This document shows positions 42,537 through 50,690 of a stretch of 64,000 nt of DNA, piece by piece. The position numbers were made by a program, and so were the translations under genes. The notes beneath the pieces are model-generated. The model did not search any database. It was not told the origin of the DNA and worked only from the letters and a program-made list of their open reading frames with translations. The DNA is from Planctomycetota bacterium (GTDB lineage: Bacteria; Planctomycetota; PLA2; JAEUHO01). Location: NCBI GenBank assembly GCA_029259775.1, contig JAJDEN010000008.1, positions 186,001 through 250,000 of the forward strand, read 5' to 3'. The stretch's first letter is position 1. Every line of letters starts with the position of its first letter.

Positions 42537-44243
42537 ATGCAGCCCGCGCGCCTCCTGCCCCTGCTCGTCCTTCTCGCCGCCGGCGCGGGCGCGTGGCTGC
42601 TGCTTGGCACGCCCGACACTGCCGATGTCGAGTCCGTCGGGGACGGTGGGGCGGAGGCCACCACCCCGCCGACCGCCGTGACGCTGAAGGCCACGGGCAA
42701 GGCCCCTACGAAGACCGCGCCTGCTGCGAAGAACCCCTACGACGGGGTGACGGACTGGAAGAAGCTCGGCCGGGGCCTGTGGCTCAACGCCGAACGTGAC
42801 AAGGCGGTGCCCCGCTGCGTCGAGCTGCTGCGCGGCAGCCCCGAGGAGACTCGCAAGCTGCTGCGCCGGATGCATCCGGATGCCGGGGCGAGCCAGAGCA
42901 CGGGCCAGAACATCCAGCGCGGCGTAGCGCAGGTCCTCGTGGCGCTCGGCCCGCAGCACCTCGGCCTGCTGCTCGAGGAACTCGCCGATGAGAACGCGAT
43001 CTACCGCACGCGCATCCTGGCGGTGATCGGGACCTACCGCGCGCAGGCCGCGCGCATCATGCCGCAGCTGCTCGAGCGCTTCCGTGCCGTCGAGGAGGAT
43101 CCGCCGGAGGGCGAGACGGCCAGCTACGTGAACGCCTTCGCCTGGATCGGTCCCGCGTCCAAGGCGATCGTGCCGGATCTGGAGCGCTGGCTGGACGACG
43201 GTGCGACGGAAGTCGTCGAGACGGCCGCCATCCGCGCGCTGGCCTTGATCGAAGGGCCGACCGAAGCCGTGTTCGATCGCTTCAAGGAGCTCTTGCGCGC
43301 AGATGGCTGGCAGGCGCAGCGGCGCGCTGTGATCACCGAGCTCACTCGGTTCAAGGAGAAGGCGGCCTTGATGGTGCCGTTCTTGTTCGAACTTGCCGAC
43401 GAGGGCGTGCTCAGCGAGTCGTCGGCGGTCCACACGGCCGCGACCATGGGCATCGCGACGCCCGAGGTGCTCGACCGCGCCGAGAAGAGCCTGCGCGCCA
43501 CGCCGGCATCCTACGAAGGGCTCGGCTGGGCGGGCGTCTCGCTCGCGCTGCTGGGCGAGCCGGGGTTGAAGCGCCTGCTGGCCTACGTCGAGCGGCGCGG
43601 CCCGCTGGCGCGCGCCAAACTGATCGTGACGCTCGCCGTCGCCAAGTTCGACGCGGGGCGCATCTACGACCTGACCAAGGAGGCGCTCGTTGCCGACGAC
43701 GTGAGAGTGCGCCGCCAAGCGTGGATCGGCCTCGGCATGCTCGAAGATCTGTCGCCCGCCAAGGCCGAGCCCTCGGTGCTCCGTGGCTTGGAGGACGAGG
43801 ACGACACCGTCCGCCGCAGCGCAGTTGGGGTAGCCATCTCGCGGATCGGGCCGACTCCGGCCGTCCTCGACGTACTCATGGTGCGGATCGAAGACGAGCA
43901 GGAGAATGCCGAAAATCGAATCGCGGCGGTCGCGGGACTCGTGGGCCGGTACGACAAGCCGCCGGACGGGCTCTTCAAGGCCATCTTGGCGCTTGCGGAA
44001 GCGCATCCGGAGAAGAACGCCAGCTACTACCTGTGGAGGTGGCTTCCGACCCGCACCCAGGTGGTGCTCGATCTGTGGGTGGGCGCCGCTCGGAAGCACG
44101 ATCGGCCGCGGATCTACGCGCGCTTCATCGCGAAGCTCCCGATCGCCACCCGCCGCCGTCACGCCGAGACCATCCGGGCGCTCCGGATCGATCCCGAGAC
44201 TGGGGCGTGGATGAAGAAGAAGCCCACGCGGAAGTCGCACTGA
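42537..44243 (+). CDS. Exported or membrane-anchored HEAT-repeat protein
   Basis: 568 aa from the ATG at 42537. Residues 4-25 are hydrophobic (RLLPLLVLLAAGAGAWLLL), a signal anchor or signal peptide. A Thr/Ala/Lys linker follows. The remainder is helical repeats with HEAT character (RTRILAVIGTYRAQAARIMPQLL, EVVETAAIRALALIEG, RRQAWIGLGMLEDLSPAKAEP, VRRSAVGVAISRIG). It starts a co-directional run through 50550. It is probably a scaffold for the following envelope proteins, but this is inference. Confidence 0.77.
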   Translation: MQPARLLPLLVLLAAGAGAWLLLGTPDTADVESVGDGGAEATTPPTAVTLKATGKAPTKTAPAAKNPYDGVTDWKKLGRGLWLNAERDKAVPRCVELLRGSPEETRKLLRRMHPDAGASQSTGQNIQRGVAQVLVALGPQHLGLLLEELADENAIYRTRILAVIGTYRAQAARIMPQLLERFRAVEEDPPEGETASYVNAFAWIGPASKAIVPDLERWLDDGATEVVETAAIRALALIEGPTEAVFDRFKELLRADGWQAQRRAVITELTRFKEKAALMVPFLFELADEGVLSESSAVHTAATMGIATPEVLDRAEKSLRATPASYEGLGWAGVSLALLGEPGLKRLLAYVERRGPLARAKLIVTLAVAKFDAGRIYDLTKEALVADDVRVRRQAWIGLGMLEDLSPAKAEPSVLRGLEDEDDTVRRSAVGVAISRIGPTPAVLDVLMVRIEDEQENAENRIAAVAGLVGRYDKPPDGLFKAILALAEAHPEKNASYYLWRWLPTRTQVVLDLWVGAARKHDRPRIYARFIAKLPIATRRRHAETIRALRIDPETGAWMKKKPTRKSH

Positions 44244-44250
44244 CGGACGG

Positions 44251-44256
44251 TAGGAT
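44251..44256 (+). promoter_or_regulatory. Candidate -10 element TAGGAT
   Basis: It lies 36 bp before the GTG at 44293, just past the stop of the HEAT gene. The same hexamer recurs at 48057-48062 before the PASTA gene. Confidence 0.25.
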
Positions 44257-44292
44257 CTCTCCCGTGAGCCCTGCCCTGTGGTTGGAGACGAC

Positions 44293-45108
44293 GTGCCCCG
44301 CCTGATCGACACCCCCGGATCGCTGCGCCTGGCCGTCGGCTGCTTCGCCAGCCTCGTCCTGGGTTTCCTGCTGCTGGCGCAGGTGAATCTCTGGCACCAG
44401 GTCGCCGGCGGCTCGCCGCCCGGTCCTCGCAAGGTGCTGGTGCGCTACTACGGCGATCCCGACACGACGCGGCTCCACGAGGTGCTCGACCTCTCGTTGC
44501 CGCTCGACGATCCGCACAACATGTGGCAGTTCCTGGGGGGCAGCAGCGCCGACGACGAGACGACCACGACCAACCGGAAGGCCGTCCTCGATTGGGCGGA
44601 GGCCGGCGCACCGGAGAGTGGCTGGGCGGCGGTCGAGCCGATCTTCACCGGCATCGAGTCCTGCGGCGCCTGCCATGCCCCGGGCGGCGAGAAGAAGGAC
44701 CTGCCGCTCACGAGCGCGGCCGAGGTGGCCCCGCTCGCGCGCTACGGCGCGCCGACGCCCTTGGGGCCGCTGCTCATCTCGGCGCACAACCACCTCTTTG
44801 GCTTCTCCGTCCTGGCCTTGCTCCTCTCGGTCGGGCTCTGCTTCACGCGCGTCACCGGCTTGCCGCGCGGGCTGCTGATCCTCGCCGCGTCCGGCGGCGC
44901 GGCCCTCGACATCGCCGGCTGGTTCCTCACCCGTCAGTGGGGGAGCCCGTTCCATCTGATGGTGATGGCGGGTGGCGGACTCTTCGGCCTCAGCACCTCG
45001 CTCATGGCGCTGGCCCTCCTGCGCGACGCGATCGCTGGCGGCATCGGCGACGTCTCCGACACGAACCCGGAACCCACCACGAACCCGGAAGGCGATGCGG
45101 CGGCCTAG
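44293..45108 (+). CDS. Membrane protein with one CxxCH haem-binding motif
   Basis: 271 aa from the GTG at 44293, with GGAGA 4 nt upstream. A first membrane span (GCFASLVLGFLLLAQVNLW) is followed by a periplasmic segment with C124-x2-C127-H128 (ESCGACHAPGG), a c-type haem site. Three or four more spans follow at about 160-255 (LLISAHNHLFGFSVLALLL, GGGLFGLSTSLMALALL); His residues there could be additional haem ligands. It looks like an electron-transfer or haem-sensing membrane protein. The next gene starts inside its 3' end. Confidence 0.75.
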   Translation: MPRLIDTPGSLRLAVGCFASLVLGFLLLAQVNLWHQVAGGSPPGPRKVLVRYYGDPDTTRLHEVLDLSLPLDDPHNMWQFLGGSSADDETTTTNRKAVLDWAEAGAPESGWAAVEPIFTGIESCGACHAPGGEKKDLPLTSAAEVAPLARYGAPTPLGPLLISAHNHLFGFSVLALLLSVGLCFTRVTGLPRGLLILAASGGAALDIAGWFLTRQWGSPFHLMVMAGGGLFGLSTSLMALALLRDAIAGGIGDVSDTNPEPTTNPEGDAAA

Positions 45109-46876
45109 CCCCCTCCTCCTGATCGTGACCGGCGCGGCGTTGCTGCTCGCGCCCGCGGTGCTGGCGAAGCCGAGGGACAAGTTCCTGCCGCCGCCGCCTG
45201 CGCCCGACCGCGACTTCTACGTGAAGAAGGTCGCGCCGTTCATCGAAGCGCACTGCATCGAGTGCCACCGCGGTGAAGGCGCCGGCGCGTTCCGGCTGCC
45301 GGACGACGACCCTGGACTCAGCCTCGAGCGGAGCCGACGCGCGGACTTCGAGCGCGTCCGCGCGTTCATCAACAGGAACGTCCCCTGGGAGAGCCGCCTG
45401 CTGCTCAAGGTGATGGAGCCGGGCGAGGGTGGCGATCCGCATGTAGGCGGCGCCTTCGTCAAGGTCGAGACCGACGAGCACGACCTGCTGCTCGACTTCG
45501 TCTCCGGCGCGACGCTCACCAACCTGCCGCCCGAGGTGTGGTTCGAGAAGAGCGAGGTGCGGGCCAAGCCGAAGCAGGAGGTCATCATCGATGGGCGCGG
45601 CTCGTTTGACCGCGACCGCGACGACATGGAGAACCTCGCCTACTGGTGGGAGCTCTATTCACGTCCGGCGGAGTCACGCGTGAGCGTCCAGGACCGGCGC
45701 GCGTCGCGCCTCACGTTCTCGCCCGACACGGGGGGCTCGTACGTCTTCCGCTTGCGGGTGAGCGACGGCAAGGTCTGGAGCGCGCCGCGCGCCGTCACGG
45801 TCGAAGTGTTCGATCGCGTAAGGGTCGTGCGCACGAAGCCCGGCGGCATCTCGGGCTTGGACAAGCTCGAGGAAGATCAACTGCGACGGCTGCGCCGCGT
45901 CTACCTCGATGTGCTCGGTCGCTCCCCGACGCCGTCCGAGGCGTTGGCCGAGGGGCGTCGCAGCATCAAGAGCCTCGTGAAGAACATCCTGCTGCGCGCC
46001 GAGATGGGCCGCGCGTGGGTCGAAGAGATCGGCATCCGGTTCGGTCTCTATGATGACTTCCGCGTCTCGAGCGAGGAGGCGATCGACCTCGCCCTGCGCG
46101 TCCCCGCCGAGAACCTGGCGCCGCACGTCGTGGAGGCGACGCTGGCACGCGACCCGTCGTTCCTGCGCCGACATCCGCCCGGGCGTCCTCTCGCGCGCGC
46201 CATCGCCGGCTTGCTGCTCGGGCGTGAGCCCACGACGGCGGAGGAACTCGCCGCCATCGCGCTGGCCGCGGGCCAGGCTCTCGACATGCCCGGCGTGGGC
46301 CCCGTGCTCGACTCACGCGACTGGCTTGCCAAGGTGCTCGCCGGCAAGGCGTTCCGACGCGCGGCCATGAAACGGCGGCTGGGGCGGTTCCTCGACTCTG
46401 GCGGCGTCGGCAAGCACATCGGCCACGCGCTGCGGGCGGTGGAGGACGGCAACAAGGCGTGGCGCGAGTACCTGGAGGGCGTGCTGATCGACCAGCGCTA
46501 CCTCGAGCGCAAGCAGCTCCGGGCGAAGGAGACCGTCACGTTCCTGCGCTGCCTCTTCATCGACCTGCTCGAGCGCAAGCCGACCGACCGCGAGATGGCG
46601 GCACTGGTGCGGGCGGTCGAGGCCATGCAGGGGGGCAGCGCGGCCTTTGCTGCCGTCGTCCGCATCATGATCGATTCGGGGGATGCACCGCTGCCCCTCT
46701 TGGTCGACATCTACGACGCACCGCGCTGGCTGACCGATCGCTTTTTGCGCTACCTGGGCCGTCGGCCGAAGTCCGCTGAGCTGAAGGCGTATGGCCAGGT
46801 GTTGCTCCATCCGCAGGGCGGCCCGGAGCTGGTCATCCAGGCATTGCTGACAGGATCGGAGTACGCGTGCCGATGA
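45095..46876 (+). CDS. Exported cytochrome-type CxxCH protein with PKD-like and DUF1549/1553-like regions
   Basis: 593 aa from the ATG at 45095, overlapping the previous gene by 14 bp. The signal peptide is SPLLLIVTGAALLLAPAVLA. C54-x2-C57-H58 (HCIECHRGEG) is a c-type haem site like the planctomycete cytochrome PSCyt1. A PKD-like strand domain follows at about 150-250 (DGRGSFDRDRDD, SYVFRLRVSDGKVWS). From about 265, LRRLRRVYLDVLGRSPTPSEA resembles the DUF1549/DUF1553 planctomycete pair, but is divergent. Such proteins are thought to be envelope redox or glycan-linked proteins. Its partner is the phosphatase-fold gene that follows. Confidence 0.72.
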   Translation: MRRPSPLLLIVTGAALLLAPAVLAKPRDKFLPPPPAPDRDFYVKKVAPFIEAHCIECHRGEGAGAFRLPDDDPGLSLERSRRADFERVRAFINRNVPWESRLLLKVMEPGEGGDPHVGGAFVKVETDEHDLLLDFVSGATLTNLPPEVWFEKSEVRAKPKQEVIIDGRGSFDRDRDDMENLAYWWELYSRPAESRVSVQDRRASRLTFSPDTGGSYVFRLRVSDGKVWSAPRAVTVEVFDRVRVVRTKPGGISGLDKLEEDQLRRLRRVYLDVLGRSPTPSEALAEGRRSIKSLVKNILLRAEMGRAWVEEIGIRFGLYDDFRVSSEEAIDLALRVPAENLAPHVVEATLARDPSFLRRHPPGRPLARAIAGLLLGREPTTAEELAAIALAAGQALDMPGVGPVLDSRDWLAKVLAGKAFRRAAMKRRLGRFLDSGGVGKHIGHALRAVEDGNKAWREYLEGVLIDQRYLERKQLRAKETVTFLRCLFIDLLERKPTDREMAALVRAVEAMQGGSAAFAAVVRIMIDSGDAPLPLLVDIYDAPRWLTDRFLRYLGRRPKSAELKAYGQVLLHPQGGPELVIQALLTGSEYACR

Positions 46877-48033
46877 GCTGCTGCCGCGCCCTCGTCCTGT
46901 GCCTGCTCAGCGCCGTGGTTGGGAGCGGCGGCTTTGCGCACGCTCGTGGCGGCGCGAAGGCCAAGGCCAAGCCGCCAGCGTTTCCGAGCCACGTCGTGCT
47001 GGTCATCCTCGGCGGTGGCGTGCGCGCTTCGGACATGGCCGACGTCGAGCTGATGCCGACGCTCGCCGCGATGGCCGACAGCGGTCGGCGCGTGGACAAG
47101 ATCGCGTCAGGCGCGACGGAGAGCTACGGCGCCGCCGCGCGCATCCTCACAGGCAACGCGGCGGTCGTCGCGGGATCGACGACGGCCCGGCCCGCGCACC
47201 CGACCGTGTGCGAATACGTCCGCGAGGCCCAGGATCTACCCCAGGAGCAGGTCTGGTACGTGTCCTACGAGGGGGAGGACCAACTGCATCTGGCGCACTC
47301 GACGCACGCGCAGTACGGCGCCGCGTACCGCCCCGGCGAGGCCTTCGGCATGGGCCCGTTCGCGCAGCCGCTCGAGAGCTTCCTCGAGGTGCTCGGCCGG
47401 CCGGTGCCGATGGAACCCGAGACGTGGGAGCAACTGCGCCACCTGCGCAAGCTCAGTCGCCATGCCATGTCCGTCTGGTTGCCGAAGACCGTCGATGCCG
47501 GCAGCCCCAAGGCGGAGCGCACGGAACGCGCCCTCTTGCGTGAGCTGGATCGGAAGGCGCTGCTCAATCGCGGCCCGAACCCGCGCGATGAGCTGGCGTT
47601 CCGGGCGGCGCTGACCGTGCTCGAGATCCACCGCCCGGTCCTCACGGTCGTGCGACTCGGTGAAGCCGAGCAGGCGCAGGGTTCCTACGACATCTACCGC
47701 ACGGTGCTCGCGGCCAACGACCGCGGTATCGCTCGCCTCCGGAAGGCCGTGGCAGCGGACGCCAAGATGGCCGGCCGGACGACCTTCGTGGTGGTCGCCG
47801 ATCGCGGCCGTGACGAGAAGCCCGGCCCGAAGGGACGGCTGGGCGCTGCCGACGCGTCGAAGCAGCGAGGCATGGTCGCGGCGATCATCGAGGGGCCCGG
47901 CCTGCGGCGCCGACGGGGCAAGACACCGGCGCGCTCCATCGACGACATCACGCCCTCCGTAGGCCATCTTCTCGGCATCAAGACGGAGCACGCCACCGGA
48001 CGCCCCTGGCTGGATCTACTCAACGAGAGGTAG
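46867..48033 (+). CDS. Exported alkaline-phosphatase-superfamily protein (sulfatase/DUF1501-like)
   Basis: 388 aa from the GTG at 46867 (an ATG two codons later is possible), overlapping the previous gene by 10 bp. A signal peptide (ALVLCLLSAVVGSGGFAHA) precedes a domain with HVVLVILGGGVRASDM, VELMPTLAAMADSG, TFVVVADRGRDEKPG and DDITPSVGHLLGI. These are the layout of sulfatases, phosphopentomutases and DUF1501. The usual metal-site Asp and nucleophile after LGG/GGG are altered (VRASD), so activity is unsure. Pairing with the preceding CxxCH gene mirrors the known DUF1553-DUF1501 neighbour pairs. Confidence 0.72.
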   Translation: MPMSCCRALVLCLLSAVVGSGGFAHARGGAKAKAKPPAFPSHVVLVILGGGVRASDMADVELMPTLAAMADSGRRVDKIASGATESYGAAARILTGNAAVVAGSTTARPAHPTVCEYVREAQDLPQEQVWYVSYEGEDQLHLAHSTHAQYGAAYRPGEAFGMGPFAQPLESFLEVLGRPVPMEPETWEQLRHLRKLSRHAMSVWLPKTVDAGSPKAERTERALLRELDRKALLNRGPNPRDELAFRAALTVLEIHRPVLTVVRLGEAEQAQGSYDIYRTVLAANDRGIARLRKAVAADAKMAGRTTFVVVADRGRDEKPGPKGRLGAADASKQRGMVAAIIEGPGLRRRRGKTPARSIDDITPSVGHLLGIKTEHATGRPWLDLLNER

Positions 48034-48056
48034 GCGGGAGCATCCTGCCCCTGCTG

Positions 48057-48062
48057 TAGGAT
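48057..48062 (+). promoter_or_regulatory. Candidate -10 element TAGGAT
   Basis: It lies 55 bp before the ATG of the PASTA gene; the same hexamer lies at 44251. Part of the TAnnnT pattern. Confidence 0.25.
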
Positions 48063-48117
48063 CGGAACACCGGCATGGGGCCCTGGCGCCCACCCAATCC
48101 GGCTCGGAGAGCGGTCC

Positions 48118-50550
48118 ATGAAGATCACCCTGCCTGAACGTCTGGCCGGCACGCGCGACGCGCTGTTCGTGCTTGAAGTCGAGTTCCCTGTGGCCACGGA
48201 CGAGCGCACCGTCGAGGTCGAGACGACCGGCTCGATCGAGGCGCTGGACCTGCGCGGCACGGGCCCTGGGGGCACGTACGCCGTGCCCGTGGGCCTGGAT
48301 CGCCTGCACATCCCCATGCGCGTCACAGGTGACACCGAGGGTGAAGCCACGGTGAAGGTGGCCTGCACGGCGGGCCCGGACACCGGGGCTACGGCGGAGC
48401 ACACGCTCCTCCTCGAGAAGGGCCCCAGCGCGGCGGCGTCAGGTTCGGGCGGCAAGCTTGCCGTGGCGGCCGTGCTCGTGGCGTTGCTCGGCGGCGCGGC
48501 ATGGTGGCTCGGGCCGAAGATCTTCGGTGGCGACAAGATCCCGGACGTCACAGGGAAGGCCGAGAAGGCCGCGGTCGCACTGCTGCAGAAGGCCGAGTAC
48601 CTCACCGAGATCGTCATGCAGGACGTGGACGAGAGCGCCAAGCAGGGCGTCGTGCTGCGTACCATTCCCCCGGCCGGGGAAGGCCTCGCCAAGGGCGAGA
48701 GGGTCCAGGTCGTCGTAGGCAATGCTCAAGCCGTGCTGGTCACGGTCTCCTCGGAGGTGGGCAACACGCTCGAGGCAGCCGAGGCAGGACTGCGCGCGGC
48801 GGGCCTGCAGCCCGTCGTGCAGTACGTCGATGCCCAGCCGGGCGAAGAGCCCGGGCGCGTACTGCGCCAGTCACCCGAGAGCGGTTCCCTCGAGCGAGGC
48901 CGCGAGGTGGAGTTGTTCGTCGCGCGCAAGCCCGCGTCGACGACGCCGGATCCGGACGTGCCCGCTGTGCCGGGACCTGACCAGCCGACCCCCCCCGATG
49001 ACCCCAAGCCGCCGTCCAATCTCGTGCGCATCCCGACCGTGACGGAGCAGTCCGTCGAGCGGGCCAAGACGTTGCTCGAGGACGTCGGACTCGTCGCGAT
49101 TACCGACTTCGAAGCGGTGAAGGAGGAAGCGCAGGGCGGTCAGGTGATTCGCCAGTTCCCCGAGGCAACGACGCAGGTCTCGCCCGGCTCGCAGGTGTTC
49201 ATCACGGTCGGTCGCTACGCGGCCCCGACGCCGACAGATCCCGCGCCCGGCCCTGATGCCCCCGGTCCTGACGCGCCCGGCCCTGATGCCCCCGGCCCTG
49301 ATGCCCCCGGCCCTGACGCGCCCGGCCCTGACGCGCCCGGCCCTGACGCCCCCGAACCTGACGCGCCCGGCCCGGATCAGCCCACGCCCCCCGGCCCTGA
49401 CGCGCCCGGCCCTGATGCACCCGGACCTGATGCACCCGGACCTGATGCACCCGGACCTGATGCACCCGGACCTGACGCACCCGGCCCGGATCAGCCGACG
49501 CCGCCGACCCCCGGCCCGGATGCACGACCCGTGGCCGTGCCGGACCTCATCGGGATCACGCGGGAGCGTGCGACGGGCCTCGTTCGTGGCGCGGGCTTCC
49601 GCTACCGGGTCCATCTCGAAGAGACCAGCGACGTGCCGGACGGCCAGGTGCTCAGCCAACGGCCGACGGCGGGCAGCATGCTTGCGGAAGGCCGGACGAT
49701 CGACGTCATCGTCGCGCGCGCGCCCACCGCCGCGGGCGTTGCCGTACCGGACGTGGTCGGCAAGACCCGCGAAGAGGCGGAGCGCATCTTGCGTGCGGAG
49801 AGCTTCCTCGTCCGCACGACGCTCGGTGGTGGATCGCAGGCGCAGATCGGCCGCGTCTCGGCCCAAAGCCCGACGACGGGTTCGAACCGTCCGCGACGGA
49901 CCTGGGTCGAGATCGTCGTGATCTCAGGCGTCGGTCCCCTGCGCCAGCCCAGCGGTGGTACCCCGCCCTCGCTGCCGGGCGCCGACGACGGGGGCACCAC
50001 GAACCCCGGCTCGTCCGACGGACTCGAGCGTCCGCCCGCCGTCGGTGACGGCGTCGTCAAGACACCGCCTCCGATGGACCAGGGCGCCACGCCCGTGCCG
50101 CCGGTCAACCTGCCGGGCAAGGATGCCGCGGCAGCCAACACGGTGCCGGGCGTGCTCAACCAACCGATCACCGACGCGATTCGTGCCGTGCTCGAGGCCG
50201 GGCTCATCCCGATCGTCGAGATCGATCGCAGCGGCAGCGGGGCGCCCGGCAAGGTGCTGCGCCAGAGCCCCGACGGCGATGGGTCGGCGCGGGCCGGAGC
50301 GCTTGTGCGTCTCAGTGTTCGCGTGCAGCAGTCCACGCAGGAGCGCTATGTCAGCCTTCCGACCGCGCTGGGCGGCTTGCTCACCAAGGAGCGTGAGGCC
50401 ATGCGCGCGACGGGCTTGAACGTCGAGGTGATCGAGGTGGACGCCCCCGGCCACCCCTACGCGGGCACCGGGCGTGTCGCGGCCCAGTACCCCGTGTCGT
50501 CGGTACCGCGCAGCGTTGCACGACAAGTCACCCTCTGGATCGTCCGCTAG
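48118..50550 (+). CDS. Orphan PASTA-repeat membrane protein (seven PASTA domains)
   Basis: 810 aa from the ATG at 48118. An N-terminal beta domain (1-100) precedes one span at 113-131 (KLAVAAVLVALLGGAAWWL). Seven PASTA domains follow, recognisable as IPDVTGK, VTVSSEVG, IPTVTEQS, VPDLIGIT, VPDVVGKT, VPGVLNQP and LPTALGG starts with RVLRQSP-type ends. PASTA domains bind peptidoglycan or muropeptides in Ser/Thr kinases and PBPs, but there is no kinase or transpeptidase domain here. A (PGPDA)n linker sits between domains 3 and 4. The gene is followed directly by the conserved hairpin element. Confidence 0.88.
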   Translation: MKITLPERLAGTRDALFVLEVEFPVATDERTVEVETTGSIEALDLRGTGPGGTYAVPVGLDRLHIPMRVTGDTEGEATVKVACTAGPDTGATAEHTLLLEKGPSAAASGSGGKLAVAAVLVALLGGAAWWLGPKIFGGDKIPDVTGKAEKAAVALLQKAEYLTEIVMQDVDESAKQGVVLRTIPPAGEGLAKGERVQVVVGNAQAVLVTVSSEVGNTLEAAEAGLRAAGLQPVVQYVDAQPGEEPGRVLRQSPESGSLERGREVELFVARKPASTTPDPDVPAVPGPDQPTPPDDPKPPSNLVRIPTVTEQSVERAKTLLEDVGLVAITDFEAVKEEAQGGQVIRQFPEATTQVSPGSQVFITVGRYAAPTPTDPAPGPDAPGPDAPGPDAPGPDAPGPDAPGPDAPGPDAPEPDAPGPDQPTPPGPDAPGPDAPGPDAPGPDAPGPDAPGPDAPGPDQPTPPTPGPDARPVAVPDLIGITRERATGLVRGAGFRYRVHLEETSDVPDGQVLSQRPTAGSMLAEGRTIDVIVARAPTAAGVAVPDVVGKTREEAERILRAESFLVRTTLGGGSQAQIGRVSAQSPTTGSNRPRRTWVEIVVISGVGPLRQPSGGTPPSLPGADDGGTTNPGSSDGLERPPAVGDGVVKTPPPMDQGATPVPPVNLPGKDAAAANTVPGVLNQPITDAIRAVLEAGLIPIVEIDRSGSGAPGKVLRQSPDGDGSARAGALVRLSVRVQQSTQERYVSLPTALGGLLTKEREAMRATGLNVEVIEVDAPGHPYAGTGRVAAQYPVSSVPRSVARQVTLWIVR
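49246..49515. repeat. 15-bp minisatellite encoding (PGPDA)n
   Basis: Thirteen or so 15-bp units of the type CCCGGNCCTGANGCN in two blocks, interrupted by PGPDQPTPP. Five units in the second block read CCTGATGCACCCGGA identically. The period keeps the frame, so unit number could vary without frameshift. The linker should be extended and polyproline-like. Confidence 0.9.
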
Positions 50551-50652
50551 GCGCGCAGGTGCGGTCGGAGAGGCCGCCTCATCGTCCTCGCGTGGCAGAC
50601 CACGCCACGGACTCCTCATCGACCTTCCGCCCCACACCTGCTGCGCCTAGCG
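50547..50652 (+). other. Conserved structured intergenic element, copy B
   Basis: It starts at the stop codon of the PASTA gene. CTAGGCGC (50547-50554) pairs with GCGCCTAG (50643-50650), CAGGTG (50556-50561) with CACCTG (50635-50640), and GG-CGGA-AG (50563-50572) with CTTCCGCC (50624-50631). The apical GCGTGG (50590-50595) pairs with CCACGC (50600-50605). It aligns without gaps with 11381-11450. As in copy A, it sits between convergent genes. Confidence 0.62.
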
Positions 50653-50690
50653 CGTCGTAGGAGAAGAGGAAGAGGGGGACTCGCCCGGAG

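Noticed and set aside
49252-49500. Regular (PGPDA)n repeat mistaken for a CRISPR or spacer array
   Set aside because: The 15-bp units are contiguous with no spacers and keep the reading frame of the PASTA protein, so it is a coding minisatellite.
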